A stretch of DNA of 57,924 bases, from contig JALCRK010000021.1 of the NCBI GenBank assembly GCA_022652485.1, positions 1-57,924 on the forward strand. Direction: 5' to 3'. The stretch comes from Sphingobium sp. (lineage in GTDB: Bacteria; Pseudomonadota; Alphaproteobacteria; Sphingomonadales; Sphingomonadaceae). Below, piece by piece: positions 50,081 to 57,924 of the stretch. The notes beneath the pieces are model-generated. The model saw only the letters and a list, made by a program, of their open reading frames with translations, did not search any database and was not told the DNA's origin. The translations under genes and the position numbers were made by a program. Numbering within the stretch: position 1 is the first letter of the stretch; every line of letters begins with the position of its first letter.

Positions 50081-50988
50081 GTCAGCTCCTTGCCGATCAT
50101 GCCGCGCTTCATTGCGCGCTGGGATTCAAATTCCGGACACCGGGCATCCTCCTGCGCAACTTTGTCAACTTCGCCGAGCTTCGCGGCGAGCATATCATCA
50201 CGACGGGGTCCGTGCGCGAGTGGGCGCTGCAGGCACCATCGCCAGAGCAACGACGTAACCGTCTACTGACGGTGCGCCGCTTCGCGCTCGCACTGCATGC
50301 CGAAGATCCGCGTCATGAAGTGCCCGCGGCTGACCTTTTCGGCCGCGCCAGTCACAAGCGCCGCACACCTTATATCTACAGCCCAGGCGACATCAGGCGG
50401 CTGATCGACGCCGCGCATCACCTTGGCCCCAATGGTTCGATCCGACCGGTCACATACGCCACGCTGTTCGGGCTGATCGCGGCGACCGGCATGCGCATTT
50501 CGGAGGCGCTCGCCATCCGGCTGTCGGACGTGACCGGCGATGGGCTGATTATTGCCATGACCAAGTTCAAGAAGAGCAGGCTGCTGCCGCTCCATCCGAC
50601 GACGAGGCGCGCTTTGGACGGGTATCTCGCCAACCGCCTGAAGGTACCGAGTCTAAGCGACGTACTCTTCATTTCGCATCAGGGTGCGCCGCTCGCCTAT
50701 CCAACGGTGGTAACAGTATTCCTGCAGATTGCTCGATCGATCGGACTGCGCGGTGATCCAGGATTACGAGGAGCCCGGATCCACGATTTGCGCCACACAT
50801 TCGCTGTTCGTTCCCTCGAGCGCTGTGCGCACGATGCCCAAGCAGTTGCCCGTCACATCACCGCCCTGAGCACCTATCTGGGCCATGCCCATGTGACCGA
50901 TACGTATTGGTATCTCCAGGCAACGCCCGAGCTGATGGCGCACATGGCAGCGGCCGGCGAGGCTTTGCACCGGGGAGATTTGGCATGA
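50074..50988 (+). CDS. Tyrosine recombinase B of the RIT element
   Basis: A 304-residue recombinase. Catalytic residues are visible in TGMRISEALAIRLSD (Arg), the beta-strand Lys region KFKKSRLLPL, IHDLRHTFAVRSLE (His, Arg) and GHAHVTDTYWYLQ (His, Tyr). It overlaps the genes on both sides (7 and 4 bases). Confidence 0.88.
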   Translation: MLSQLLADHAALHCALGFKFRTPGILLRNFVNFAELRGEHIITTGSVREWALQAPSPEQRRNRLLTVRRFALALHAEDPRHEVPAADLFGRASHKRRTPYIYSPGDIRRLIDAAHHLGPNGSIRPVTYATLFGLIAATGMRISEALAIRLSDVTGDGLIIAMTKFKKSRLLPLHPTTRRALDGYLANRLKVPSLSDVLFISHQGAPLAYPTVVTVFLQIARSIGLRGDPGLRGARIHDLRHTFAVRSLERCAHDAQAVARHITALSTYLGHAHVTDTYWYLQATPELMAHMAAAGEALHRGDLA

Positions 50989-51974
50989 CCCAACTTGCCC
51001 CACATCTCACTGCATTCCTGCGCGGACACCTTCCTAACGAACGGCGTGCCAGCGTTCATACCTGCGATGCCTATGCCTACAGCTTTCAGCTGCTGGTGAC
51101 ATTTGCCGCGCAGCGATTGCGCAAACGACCCTGCCTGCTGCAGATCGAGGATATCGACGTGCCAATGATCCTTTCCTTCCTGCAACATGTCGAAGAGGTG
51201 CGCGGCAACAAGGCCCGTTCGCGTAACGCACGGTTGGCGGCCGTGAAGTCCTTCTTCCGCTATCTTGAGCATCGCGTGCCCGCCGTTCTCGACCAGGCTC
51301 TTCGGGTGCACTCCATTCCGATGAAGAAAATCGACGAGGCACTGGTCGCTTCGTTATCGCGCGCCGAAGTTCAAGCGCTGCTTGATGCTCCGGATCGGCG
51401 TACAATGTCCGGCATCCGCGATCGGGCCATGCTGCATCTGGCCTTTGCGGGCGGATTGCGCGTTTCTGAGCTTGTCGGTCTCGCCCTTAGCCAGTTCGAC
51501 GGACGGTTGCCCGCCAGCATCCATATCATCGGCAAAGGGCGACGAGAGCGCGTGCTGCCGCTCTGGCAGGAGACCGCCGCCGCGATCCGTGCCTGGATCG
51601 CGGTCAGGCCGAAGGACAGCGACACGACGCTATTCCTGAACAACGCCGGCCGGGCGATGACGCGTGCCGGGTTTGAATATATCCTGGCAAAGCACGCCGC
51701 GGCGGCGGCGCATGTCGTGCCCTCGCTTGGCACCAAGCCGATATCACCTCATGTGCTGCGGCATAGCTGCGCGATGCACATGCTGCAGGCGACGCGCGAC
51801 ATCCGCAAGGTCGCACTGTGGCTCGGCCACGCCACCCTCCAAAGTACCGAGATTTACCTGCGCGCTGACCCGGCCGAAAAACTCGAGATGCTTGGCGCCC
51901 TCGCGCCGCTCGGCATCAAGCCGGGGAAATTCCGACCGCCGGACAAGTTGATCGCGATGCTCGCAACTGGATAG
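50985..51974 (+). CDS. Tyrosine recombinase C of the RIT element
   Basis: A 329-residue recombinase with an N-terminal SAM-like domain (about 1-105) and catalytic domain: GGLRVSELVGLAL (Arg), GKGRRERVLPL (Lys), SPHVLRHSCAMHML (His, Arg) and LGHATLQSTEIYL (His, Tyr). The ATG at 50985 overlaps the B gene stop. It ends only 6 bases before the right subterminal repeat. Confidence 0.9.
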   Translation: MTQLAPHLTAFLRGHLPNERRASVHTCDAYAYSFQLLVTFAAQRLRKRPCLLQIEDIDVPMILSFLQHVEEVRGNKARSRNARLAAVKSFFRYLEHRVPAVLDQALRVHSIPMKKIDEALVASLSRAEVQALLDAPDRRTMSGIRDRAMLHLAFAGGLRVSELVGLALSQFDGRLPASIHIIGKGRRERVLPLWQETAAAIRAWIAVRPKDSDTTLFLNNAGRAMTRAGFEYILAKHAAAAAHVVPSLGTKPISPHVLRHSCAMHMLQATRDIRKVALWLGHATLQSTEIYLRADPAEKLEMLGALAPLGIKPGKFRPPDKLIAMLATG

Positions 51975-51980
51975 CGCTCG

Positions 51981-51992
51981 GTTATGTGGAGT
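51981..51992 (+). repeat. RIT right subterminal repeat
   Basis: GTTATGTGGAGT, exact reverse complement of 48798-48809. Confidence 0.75.
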
Positions 51993-52019
51993 CGAAAGCG
52001 CGGTGAAGACTGAAAAACC

Positions 52020-52067
52020 AGCCCGTCTCCGCCATCTACTCCGCATAATCATGGACGCCGCATAGTT
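52020..52067 (-). repeat. RIT right terminal inverted repeat (48 bp)
   Basis: Exact reverse complement of 48703-48750, ending GCCGCATAGTT next to the palindrome. Confidence 0.95.
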
Positions 52068-52095
52068 CCTGTTATGTGGTGCACCACATAACAGG
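52068..52095. repeat. 28-bp perfect palindrome at the RIT right end
   Basis: The left half is CCTGTTATGTGGTG and the right half its exact complement. The arms contain GTTATGTGG, the core of the subterminal repeats, around a central TGCA. Only the right end of the element has it. It looks like a recombination core site. Confidence 0.85.
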
Positions 52096-52383
52096 AAGGG
52101 GTTCGATGGCCTCGCGGTGCTGGTGCAGCAGGTGCTGGAGAAGAGTCCGCACTCGGGCGCGCTGTTCGCGTTCCGCGGCAAGCGGGGCGATCTGGTTAAG
52201 CTGCTCTGGTACGACGGCCAGGGCCTTTGCCTCTTCTCGAAGCGCATGGATCGGGGCCGGTTCATCTGGCCGATCACCAAGGCGGGCAAGGTCAGCCTCA
52301 CCGCGGCGCAGCTTTCGATGCTACTCGAAGGCATCGACTGGCGGCGTCCCGAACGCACCGCGGCGCCCTTGCTTGCAGGGTAA
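52096..52383 (+). pseudogene. tnpB: IS66 tnpB, 3' fragment
   Basis: Resumes tnpB in frame at KGFDGLAVLVQQVLEKSP and runs through FRGKRGDLVKLLWYDGQGLC to the normal stop at 52381-52383. No frameshift or stop in this part. Confidence 0.9.
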
Positions 52384-52445
52384 AAAGTGGCGGATTAGTG
52401 TGGGTTTTACTGGCTTCGCGGAGCCCGTTTTGCTAGGTGTTCCGG

Positions 52446-53978
52446 GTGTCGGAACCAGCCTCTTCCAGCATCGACAAAGACGCCCGGATCGCCGAGCTCG
52501 AAGCCGCTCTCGCGGCTCGCGATACGCTCATCGATACTCTCCGCCACCAGCTCGCTCAGCTTCGCCGCATGACCTTCGGCCAGTCGTCGGAGAAGCTCGC
52601 GCTGCAGATCGAGCAACTCGAGCTCGCCCTCGAGGAACTTGAAGGCGAAGCCGAGGTCGCCGATAGCCGAACGAGTGAGCGGGCACCCACCGAGCGCCCC
52701 TCACCGGTGCGCGCATTGCCCGATCATCTGCCGCGCGCCGAACGGCGGATCGAGCCCGAGGCCGGCAGCTGCACCTGTCCCGATTGCGGCGGCGCGCTGC
52801 GCCCGCTTGGCGACGACAGCGACGAGCAACTCGACATTGCTCCGGTTCAGTGGCGCGTCATCCGCACCGTGCGGCCCAAGTATAGCTGCCGCGCCTGCGA
52901 CAAGATCGTCCAGGCGCCCGCGCCAGCGAAGGCCATAGCACGCGGCAAGGCCAGCTTCGCCACGCTCGCCCATGTCGTCGTCCACAAGTTCGATCATCAT
53001 CTCCCGCTTTACCGCCAGGCAGAGATGATGGCGGCGCAGGGCATCGACATCGACCGCTCGACCCTCGCCGGATGGGCGGGCCAAGCCGCGCATCTGCTCG
53101 ATCCGATCGTCAGCCGTATCCGTGAGGAAGGATTGAAGGCCGCCAAGCTCCACACCGACGACACGCCGGTGCCGATGCTCATGCCCGGCAAGGGCCGGAC
53201 AGCGGTGGCGCGGCTCTGGGCCTATGTCGTTGATGACCGCGCATCGGGCGCCGCCACCCCGGCGCTCGCCTGGTATCGGTTCACCCCCGATCGCAGCGGC
53301 ATCCATCCGCAGAGCGAGCTAGGGTCATTCACCGGCCTTCTCCAAGCCGACGGCTATGCCGGATATGACAAGCTCTATCAGGGCAGTCGCATCCGCGAGG
53401 TTGCCTGCTGGGCGCACTTCCGCCGCAAGATCTTCGAGAACCACCAGACGAGCCCGACGACGCTCACTTGCCTCCTGCTCGATCGCATCGCCGGGCTTTA
53501 CCGGATCGAAGAGGAAGTCCGCGGCCAGCCGCCTGATGTCCGGCGCCGACACCGGCAAGAGCAAGCAATGCCACAGATCGACGCGCTTCGCGGCGTGATC
53601 GACGACGCCCTGCGCCGCCTGTCGCCCAAGTCGGCGATGGCGAAGGCGCTCGCCTATGGCCGCAAGCGCTGGGACGCGCTGACCCGCTACACGGGCGAGG
53701 GCATGGCGGAGATCGACAACAACATCGCCGAGCGCGCGATCCGCGCCATCGCGATCGGACGCAAGAACTGGTTGTTCGCCGGATCGAAGGCCGGCGGCGA
53801 ACGCGCCGCCGCCATCTACTCGGTCATCGAGACGGCCAAGCTCAACGACGTCGAACCGCAGGCCTATATCGCCGACGTCATCGAGAAGATCGCTTCAGGC
53901 TGGCCCGCGTCCCGATGGGATGAGCTCATGCCGTGGAACTGGACAGCGCAGACCGCACCCGCCAGCATGGCGGCATGA
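52446..53978 (+). CDS. tnpC: IS66 TnpC transposase
   Basis: A 510-residue DDE transposase. An N-terminal coiled coil (about 10-60, leucine-rich) leads to a zinc-finger-like CTCPDCGG ... SCRACDK region (about 108-160). The catalytic domain has the Asp in LHTDDTPVP, the Asp in LLQADGYAGYDKL and the Glu in NNIAERAIRAIAIGRKNWLF. The GTG at 52446 gives MSEPASSS, the usual start; a GTG at 52437 is possible. It appears intact. Confidence 0.93.
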   Translation: MSEPASSSIDKDARIAELEAALAARDTLIDTLRHQLAQLRRMTFGQSSEKLALQIEQLELALEELEGEAEVADSRTSERAPTERPSPVRALPDHLPRAERRIEPEAGSCTCPDCGGALRPLGDDSDEQLDIAPVQWRVIRTVRPKYSCRACDKIVQAPAPAKAIARGKASFATLAHVVVHKFDHHLPLYRQAEMMAAQGIDIDRSTLAGWAGQAAHLLDPIVSRIREEGLKAAKLHTDDTPVPMLMPGKGRTAVARLWAYVVDDRASGAATPALAWYRFTPDRSGIHPQSELGSFTGLLQADGYAGYDKLYQGSRIREVACWAHFRRKIFENHQTSPTTLTCLLLDRIAGLYRIEEEVRGQPPDVRRRHRQEQAMPQIDALRGVIDDALRRLSPKSAMAKALAYGRKRWDALTRYTGEGMAEIDNNIAERAIRAIAIGRKNWLFAGSKAGGERAAAIYSVIETAKLNDVEPQAYIADVIEKIASGWPASRWDELMPWNWTAQTAPASMAA

Positions 53979-54586
53979 CCGACCAGATCGTCCGGATTCG
54001 CATCACGCTCGAAGACATGAAGCCCGCCATCTGGCGCCGTGTCGAACTTCCCGTCACCAACAGCCTCAAGACCCTGCACCTCGCGATCCAGGCCTGCATG
54101 CTCTTCGAGAACTACCATCTGTTCCGTTTCGACGTCGGCGACGCGGCCTATGGCATCCGCTTCGACGATGACGATGCTTTCATGGTCCGCACCCGCGACG
54201 CCACCAATATGCGCATCGGCAAGCTCGTCGAGCGCGGCATCACCAGCTTCACCTACACCTATGATTTCGGGGACGACTGGCGCCATCGCATCGAGATCGA
54301 AGAGATCATACCCGCAAATCCCGGCACCGATTACCCGCGGTTCGTCGATGGCGAACGACGTGCTCCACCCGAAGACGTCGGCGGAACCCCGGGATTTGAG
54401 GGGTTCCTCATTGCTATGGCCAAGCCGCGCCATCCCGAGCGCGCGTCCATGGTGCAGTGGTATGGTGGCGTCTTTGATCCCATCGATATCAGCCCCGACG
54501 AGATCAATGCGCGCATGGCCAAGCTCGCCAAGCGAAGGGCGCAGGGAAAAGCCGCCTACGCCGACGCTAAATCCCGCGACAGCTAA
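53975..54586 (+). CDS. pRiA4b ORF-3-type passenger protein of IS66
   Basis: A 203-residue protein with the PRiA4-ORF3 signature: RIRITLEDMKPAIWRRVELP at the start, then YDFGDDWRHRIEIEEI and RAPPEDVGGTPGFEGFL. The ATG at 53975 overlaps the tnpC stop by 4 bases. Such genes travel with several IS elements; the role is unknown. It ends 28 bases before the right end of the IS. Confidence 0.88.
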   Translation: MTDQIVRIRITLEDMKPAIWRRVELPVTNSLKTLHLAIQACMLFENYHLFRFDVGDAAYGIRFDDDDAFMVRTRDATNMRIGKLVERGITSFTYTYDFGDDWRHRIEIEEIIPANPGTDYPRFVDGERRAPPEDVGGTPGFEGFLIAMAKPRHPERASMVQWYGGVFDPIDISPDEINARMAKLAKRRAQGKAAYADAKSRDS

Positions 54587-54614
54587 GCGATGGCGGTTTC
54601 CTGACCACGCTTAC

Positions 54615-54622
54615 ATAGCGCT
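54615..54622. repeat. Target site duplication of IS66, right copy
   Basis: ATAGCGCT, identical to 48144-48151, directly after the terminal TTAC of the element. Confidence 0.92.
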
Positions 54623-55340
54623 GTCTTCAGCGATTCTTCTGGCTAGCGTCGTATCGCCCGCGTTGGCGCAGGAAGCGCCGCCAAGTGATATCACGATCTC
54701 TGGAGGCGCCACTCTCGTGTCGGATTATCGCTTCCGTGGTATCTCGCAGACCAACAAGCGCGCTGCGGTGCAGGGCACTTTTACCGTCAGTCACACCTCT
54801 GGCTTCTATGCGACCGTGTGGGGCTCGTCGGTAGATCGCTATATCTACGACAACAGCCAAGAGATCGACCTGATCGCAGGCTATAAGCACTCGTTCGGCG
54901 GTACCACGCTCGATGTAGGTGTTCTCTACTATTACTATCCGAATTCTGGTTTCAAGAATTCCGACTTTGCGGAACCCTATGCGTCGGTCTCCCATACTTT
55001 GGGTCCAGTGACGGGAAAACTCAGCGCGGCTTATGCGCCGAAGCAGCAGGCGCTGTCTCTCGACAATGTCACGAAGCGAGACAGCCTTTACATTGCCGGA
55101 GATCTTTCGGCCGCTATTCCGCAAACACCGTTGAGTTTGTCAGCCCACCTGGGACGGTCGTTTAACCGAAGCTACCTTACTTTTGGTGAGAAATACACCG
55201 ACTGGAGCGTCGGAGCGTCCTATACGTGGAAGAGCCTGACTTTAGGAGTATCCTATGTGGATACCAACAAGGATCTCTTCAACGGCACGCGCAACATCTC
55301 GAAGGCGGGTGTTGTCGGCACGATCGGCGTAGCGTTCTGA
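54615..55340 (+). pseudogene. TorF family putative porin, separated from its start by IS66
   Basis: Joined to the 20 bases at 48132, this gives a 245-residue outer-membrane protein: signal peptide MRKSIAL-SSAILLASVVSPALA, then ISGGATLVSDYRFRGISQTN, the diagnostic start of the TorF/Gcw_chp family, beta-strands and a C-terminal GTIGVAF ending in Phe. The frame is otherwise intact, so precise loss of the IS would restore it. The frame reads open from within the IS passenger gene, but no sensible start precedes the signal, so it is probably silent. Confidence 0.85.
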
Positions 55341-55514
55341 CCGCACGTCAGAATCATCTGGGGTCGCAGCAAGCTGCGGCCCCAGCCCAGCTCATACCAA
55401 ATTCGCATGGGCGCCATGGAAAAATGTACGGCGAAGCGATGCAAGCGAGCGATGCAAAATATTTGTCCGACCAAGGTTCTCGCAGCCTCACCTGCCAAGC
55501 GATCGCGTTACAGC

Positions 55515-56675
55515 TCAGTAATAATCGCCCAGAATCAAATATCTGATTCCCCCATTTTCCATCGTCAGACACACCTCTGTGCCTGCGTCGGCTTCGCCCC
55601 ATCGCCAAAAGCCCGATGACCAATATACATCGTCGATCGGTCTACCGTTCACCAAGCGAATCAAGTCGCCTGGCTGCCAGTTCTCCTTCGCTGCAGGACT
55701 GTCACGGGCTACCAGAAGAACTCTCAAATACTGATTTTGCTGCAAGACCCGCAGACCCGTTCGATTCCGCGGGATTGGAATCGCGCCGGTCTTGGAAGGC
55801 GAGGACACATGGAGAACATTATTGGTATAGTCGGCTCCAATGCGAAATTTCGAGAGGATCGGCATACCAATCGTTCCGTGTCCGAGACGATGATCAAAGC
55901 CGGGCGTGGGTTGCTCGAGCAGCGCATCGACTCCGGTTAGTGTGAAGCCTGCGAAGGACACTTCTTTCATGCTAATGAGACCGGTTTCCCGAATGCCATT
56001 GGCACCACCCACCAGCGAATTCGACAGGCGTCGGTCCAGATGCAGGCCATTTGGCTTCCAGTAGCTGGATTGTAAGACGAGGGGGTTAGCGGAGCCAAGG
56101 TCGAATTCGAGTTCAACGGGTGGCCCGCTTTCGAGCAACACGGCTATGATGCGACCACGCCCTGCTTTGAATCTTCTGAGCGGCGTCGTGGCCGCCGCAA
56201 CCGAATGAAATGCTGCGCCTGCTGGTGCAAATGCGATCTGTCTCTGAGGGAAATCTATATCAACGAATGCGGCTTCGAATATCTCCCGTCCCAGCACTCC
56301 ATCTATTCGCAATCCGATCATCGAACACAGAAGATCCATATCCATCACTGCGACAGTCATTCCGCGAATGCTAACCATGGGTAGGCTGACGTCGACACCC
56401 TGGACGAGCTGCGTCTCTTGGAGCGCGCCTCGGTCATAAATTGGCAGGGTGCCGGCAGACTTTCGGTGAAGGCGTGAGAAGAGATCCCGACTGATCGCGG
56501 ACACCTCCATCCCGCTGTCCATCAGGAGCGTAGACACTCGACCATCCACCTCCGCTTGCAGGATCAAGCGTGACTCACGATTGAAGTCGAATGGCATTGC
56601 GCGCGCAGGGCCTGCTGCGCCATGCCACACCAATTTCGGGATAGGGAACTTTTCCTCGGGGAACTCAAAGCTCAT
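55515..56675 (-). CDS. Second bilobed retropepsin-like protein with PDZ domain
   Basis: A 386-residue paralogue of the protein at 45084. Lobe 1 has Asp53 in LLMDSGMEVSAIS; lobe 2 has Asp192 in LEFDLGSANPLVL, 139 residues later, almost the same spacing. A GMPILSKFRIGADY segment, a C-terminal PDZ-like part (ARDSPAAKENWQPGDLIRLV) and the last residues LGDYY match the paralogue. Unlike it, no signal peptide precedes lobe 1, so the N-terminus may be truncated or the protein cytoplasmic. It follows a small frame by 13 bases. Confidence 0.72.
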   Translation of the reverse strand: MSFEFPEEKFPIPKLVWHGAAGPARAMPFDFNRESRLILQAEVDGRVSTLLMDSGMEVSAISRDLFSRLHRKSAGTLPIYDRGALQETQLVQGVDVSLPMVSIRGMTVAVMDMDLLCSMIGLRIDGVLGREIFEAAFVDIDFPQRQIAFAPAGAAFHSVAAATTPLRRFKAGRGRIIAVLLESGPPVELEFDLGSANPLVLQSSYWKPNGLHLDRRLSNSLVGGANGIRETGLISMKEVSFAGFTLTGVDALLEQPTPGFDHRLGHGTIGMPILSKFRIGADYTNNVLHVSSPSKTGAIPIPRNRTGLRVLQQNQYLRVLLVARDSPAAKENWQPGDLIRLVNGRPIDDVYWSSGFWRWGEADAGTEVCLTMENGGIRYLILGDYY

Positions 56676-56688
56676 CAGATCGAACCAT

Positions 56689-56856
56689 TCACCTGTCCAG
56701 AATTACAAACCTATCGTCTACGTGATAGCCTGTACCAAACTTCTTCGTATTATTCTTTGAGCGGCGAAGACGTGTCATGGCAGCGGTGGCAGTCATGACA
56801 AGTTTCGGAGAAGGCGGCATCCGAGCAATCAAACCTTTGACAGGGACGTTAATCAT
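56689..56856 (-). CDS. Possible small protein coupled to the metallopeptidase gene
   Basis: A 55-codon frame whose ATG overlaps the end of the HTH/metallopeptidase gene and which ends 13 bases before the protease-like gene. The product (MINVPVKGLIARMPPS at its start) is basic and matches nothing I know. The overlap and spacing favour a real gene, but it is short and unconfirmed. Confidence 0.35.
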   Translation of the reverse strand: MINVPVKGLIARMPPSPKLVMTATAAMTRLRRSKNNTKKFGTGYHVDDRFVILDR

Positions 56857-57895
56857 GGAGTTGTTCGCGAACGTCGCCATTCGCAGCTACTCTATTGGGA
56901 AACTGAATGTCTCCGGCCTGCCGACGAATATGTCCAACAACGACGGCTGGCCCTACGCCGAGACGCCGAGCGTCCGCTAAGATTGCCTCGCGCGTCCAGG
57001 TAAATTGCGACTTGCAGCTGGCCCATGCTCTGCTGGGAATCAGCGCTTCTCGGGAAAATACATCTGCCTCATCCTCGTCGTCCGAGTCCGCCGGAGCATT
57101 CACATCGTCAAAAATGCTATCATATTTTCCAGGGGCAATGTGGAGAACAAGGTGAGCGACCTCGTGCATCAGCGTAAACCAGAAGGTCTCAAGTCGGGGA
57201 TCACGTAGGGTAAGGGCTATTGAGTAATTCCCTTTACATGTCCGCAATGCAGCGCCGTCAATATGCATTCCTGGCAACGCCTCCTCTACAACCAAGGCGA
57301 TGCCGGCATCCAGAAGATGCTGGCGCGCACGCCTTACGCCGTCTCTTTCTCGACTTAAGCCAGCAAGGCTTCGAAGCCAGTTTGCGTCCGCGACAACTGG
57401 TAAAAACTCGCGGATGGGAGGTCGAAAGTCTGTAAGAATCATCACTCTCGCTTCCCAAGCGGACAGTGCTGGCTCATGTGGAATGTTTGCTGATCTTGCG
57501 TATCGGTGTCGCAAATTCGCCTGCGGACCCCAAGCCTTGGCAAAAAAGTCCTTAAGATCTTCGGGCGCTGTATTGCGAGCATCGATGAGCGATCCCCGAT
57601 AAGGGCCCAACCACCCCCGCCGATACATCTCACCGACCGGAAAGCATGACGCTTTAGATGGGTCCGTATGGTTCAAGGTCCGCTTACCGTTGAGCTCTCC
57701 GGCTTGAAAAATATCGAGGGCTAGGGCATCAGCGACCATTGCGATCCGGCGAAGACTAGCCGATTCATAACGGTCCACTTCGTACTTTTGGATTTGCTGC
57801 ATCTTGAGCCCCATGAATTCCGCCAGTTCCTTCTGGGTCATTCCTCTGGTCGCGTCCGTCAAGGTGGTGTAATTTCGGCTGTGGCCGTGGGCCAT
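56849..57895 (-). CDS. HTH-XRE / ImmA-IrrE family metallopeptidase
   Basis: A 348-residue protein. The N-terminal part holds the second half of an XRE helix-turn-helix (RGMTQKELAEFMGLKMQQIQ, about 18-40). The C-terminal zinc peptidase domain has the HExxH motif in TLMHEVAHLVLH and a downstream EDEADVFSREALIP with the third ligand region. The frame stays open to the right window edge, so the true start may lie outside. Such proteins cleave partner repressors or act as antitoxins. No partner toxin is seen. Confidence 0.82.
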   Translation of the reverse strand: MAHGHSRNYTTLTDATRGMTQKELAEFMGLKMQQIQKYEVDRYESASLRRIAMVADALALDIFQAGELNGKRTLNHTDPSKASCFPVGEMYRRGWLGPYRGSLIDARNTAPEDLKDFFAKAWGPQANLRHRYARSANIPHEPALSAWEARVMILTDFRPPIREFLPVVADANWLRSLAGLSRERDGVRRARQHLLDAGIALVVEEALPGMHIDGAALRTCKGNYSIALTLRDPRLETFWFTLMHEVAHLVLHIAPGKYDSIFDDVNAPADSDDEDEADVFSREALIPSRAWASCKSQFTWTREAILADARRLGVGPAVVVGHIRRQAGDIQFPNRVAANGDVREQLHD

Positions 57896-57924
57896 CGTCA
57901 GGCGGCTTTGGCGGTGATGTGTAG

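Larger units (their letters stand above)
48703..52095 (+). mobile_element. Recombinase-in-trio (RIT) element
   Basis: A 3,393-bp insertion in tnpB. It has 48-bp perfect terminal inverted repeats (48703-48750 and 52020-52067), three overlapping tyrosine recombinase genes in one direction, and a 28-bp perfect palindrome between the right repeat and the target. Taking out exactly 48703-52095 rejoins CGC and AAG of tnpB without loss. No target duplication is evident beyond a possible AA. This gene order and these ends match RIT elements. Confidence 0.9.
48152..54614 (+). mobile_element. IS66-family element with passenger gene, interrupted by a RIT element
   Basis: The ends begin GTAACCGTG (left) and, on the other strand, GTAAGCGTG (right); 18 of the first 25 positions match as terminal inverted repeats. 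An exact 8-bp duplication flanks it. It carries tnpA, tnpB, tnpC and a pRiA4b ORF-3-type passenger. Without the inner 3,393-bp RIT it would be 3,070 bp. tnpB is broken by the RIT, so transposition is doubtful. Confidence 0.92.

Overview
The window looks like accessory DNA (a plasmid or genomic island) of an alphaproteobacterium, most likely a sphingomonad. The support is high GC, densely overlapping operons, a TorF-type putative porin, a FecI/FecR/TonB receptor set, cop/cus/czc metal loci of the type seen in sphingomonads, and an IS66 element and a recombinase-trio element. The taxonomic call is inference from gene content. No rRNA, tRNA, CRISPR array or replication origin was seen.

Layout. 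1-4.5 kb: a leftward tripartite RND efflux operon whose permease gene is cut off near the window edge. 4.8-14.5 kb: a lipoprotein gene, then a rightward chain of ECF sigma factor, FecR anti-sigma factor, TonB-dependent receptor, polysaccharide deacetylase-like protein, two glycosyltransferases, a membrane protein and a DUF2141 protein. Many of these overlap by a few bases.

14.7-32.6 kb is a large metal-resistance block. A dmeR-dmeF pair (Ni/Co-type repressor and CDF exporter) is followed by leftward copC-copD-copA(ATPase)-cueR with a MerR-type promoter inside it. Then comes a rightward run: a cnrY-cnrX-cnrH-like anti-sigma/sensor/sigma trio, a multicopper oxidase, copB, copG, two small Met/Cys-rich secreted proteins, and cusC-cusB-cusA-cusF. 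Together these cover copper sensing, cytoplasmic export, periplasmic oxidation and sequestration, and transenvelope export. CusB carries a fused CusF domain and CusA keeps the copper-binding methionine triad.

32.7-44.8 kb: a PbrR-like operator followed by remnants of an FTR1/PbrT-type gene and of an EamA transporter. Then a leftward czcC-czcB-czcA-DUF190-cation exchanger-lspA-nadE-MAPEG series, with a divergent MerR regulator of the Cd/Pb/Zn type and a 19-bp-spacer operator between them.

45-57.9 kb: a bilobed retropepsin-like/PDZ protein with a Tat-like leader, an orphan sensor kinase, and a TorF-type porin gene broken by an IS66 element (exact 8-bp target duplication). That IS66 is itself broken inside tnpB by a 3,393-bp recombinase-in-trio (RIT) element with 48-bp perfect terminal inverted repeats and a 28-bp perfect palindrome at one end. 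Removing 48703..52095 restores tnpB exactly, and removing the IS66 plus one target copy restores the porin gene exactly. Beyond the porin lie a second retropepsin-like/PDZ protein and an HTH/ImmA-IrrE-type metallopeptidase at the right edge.
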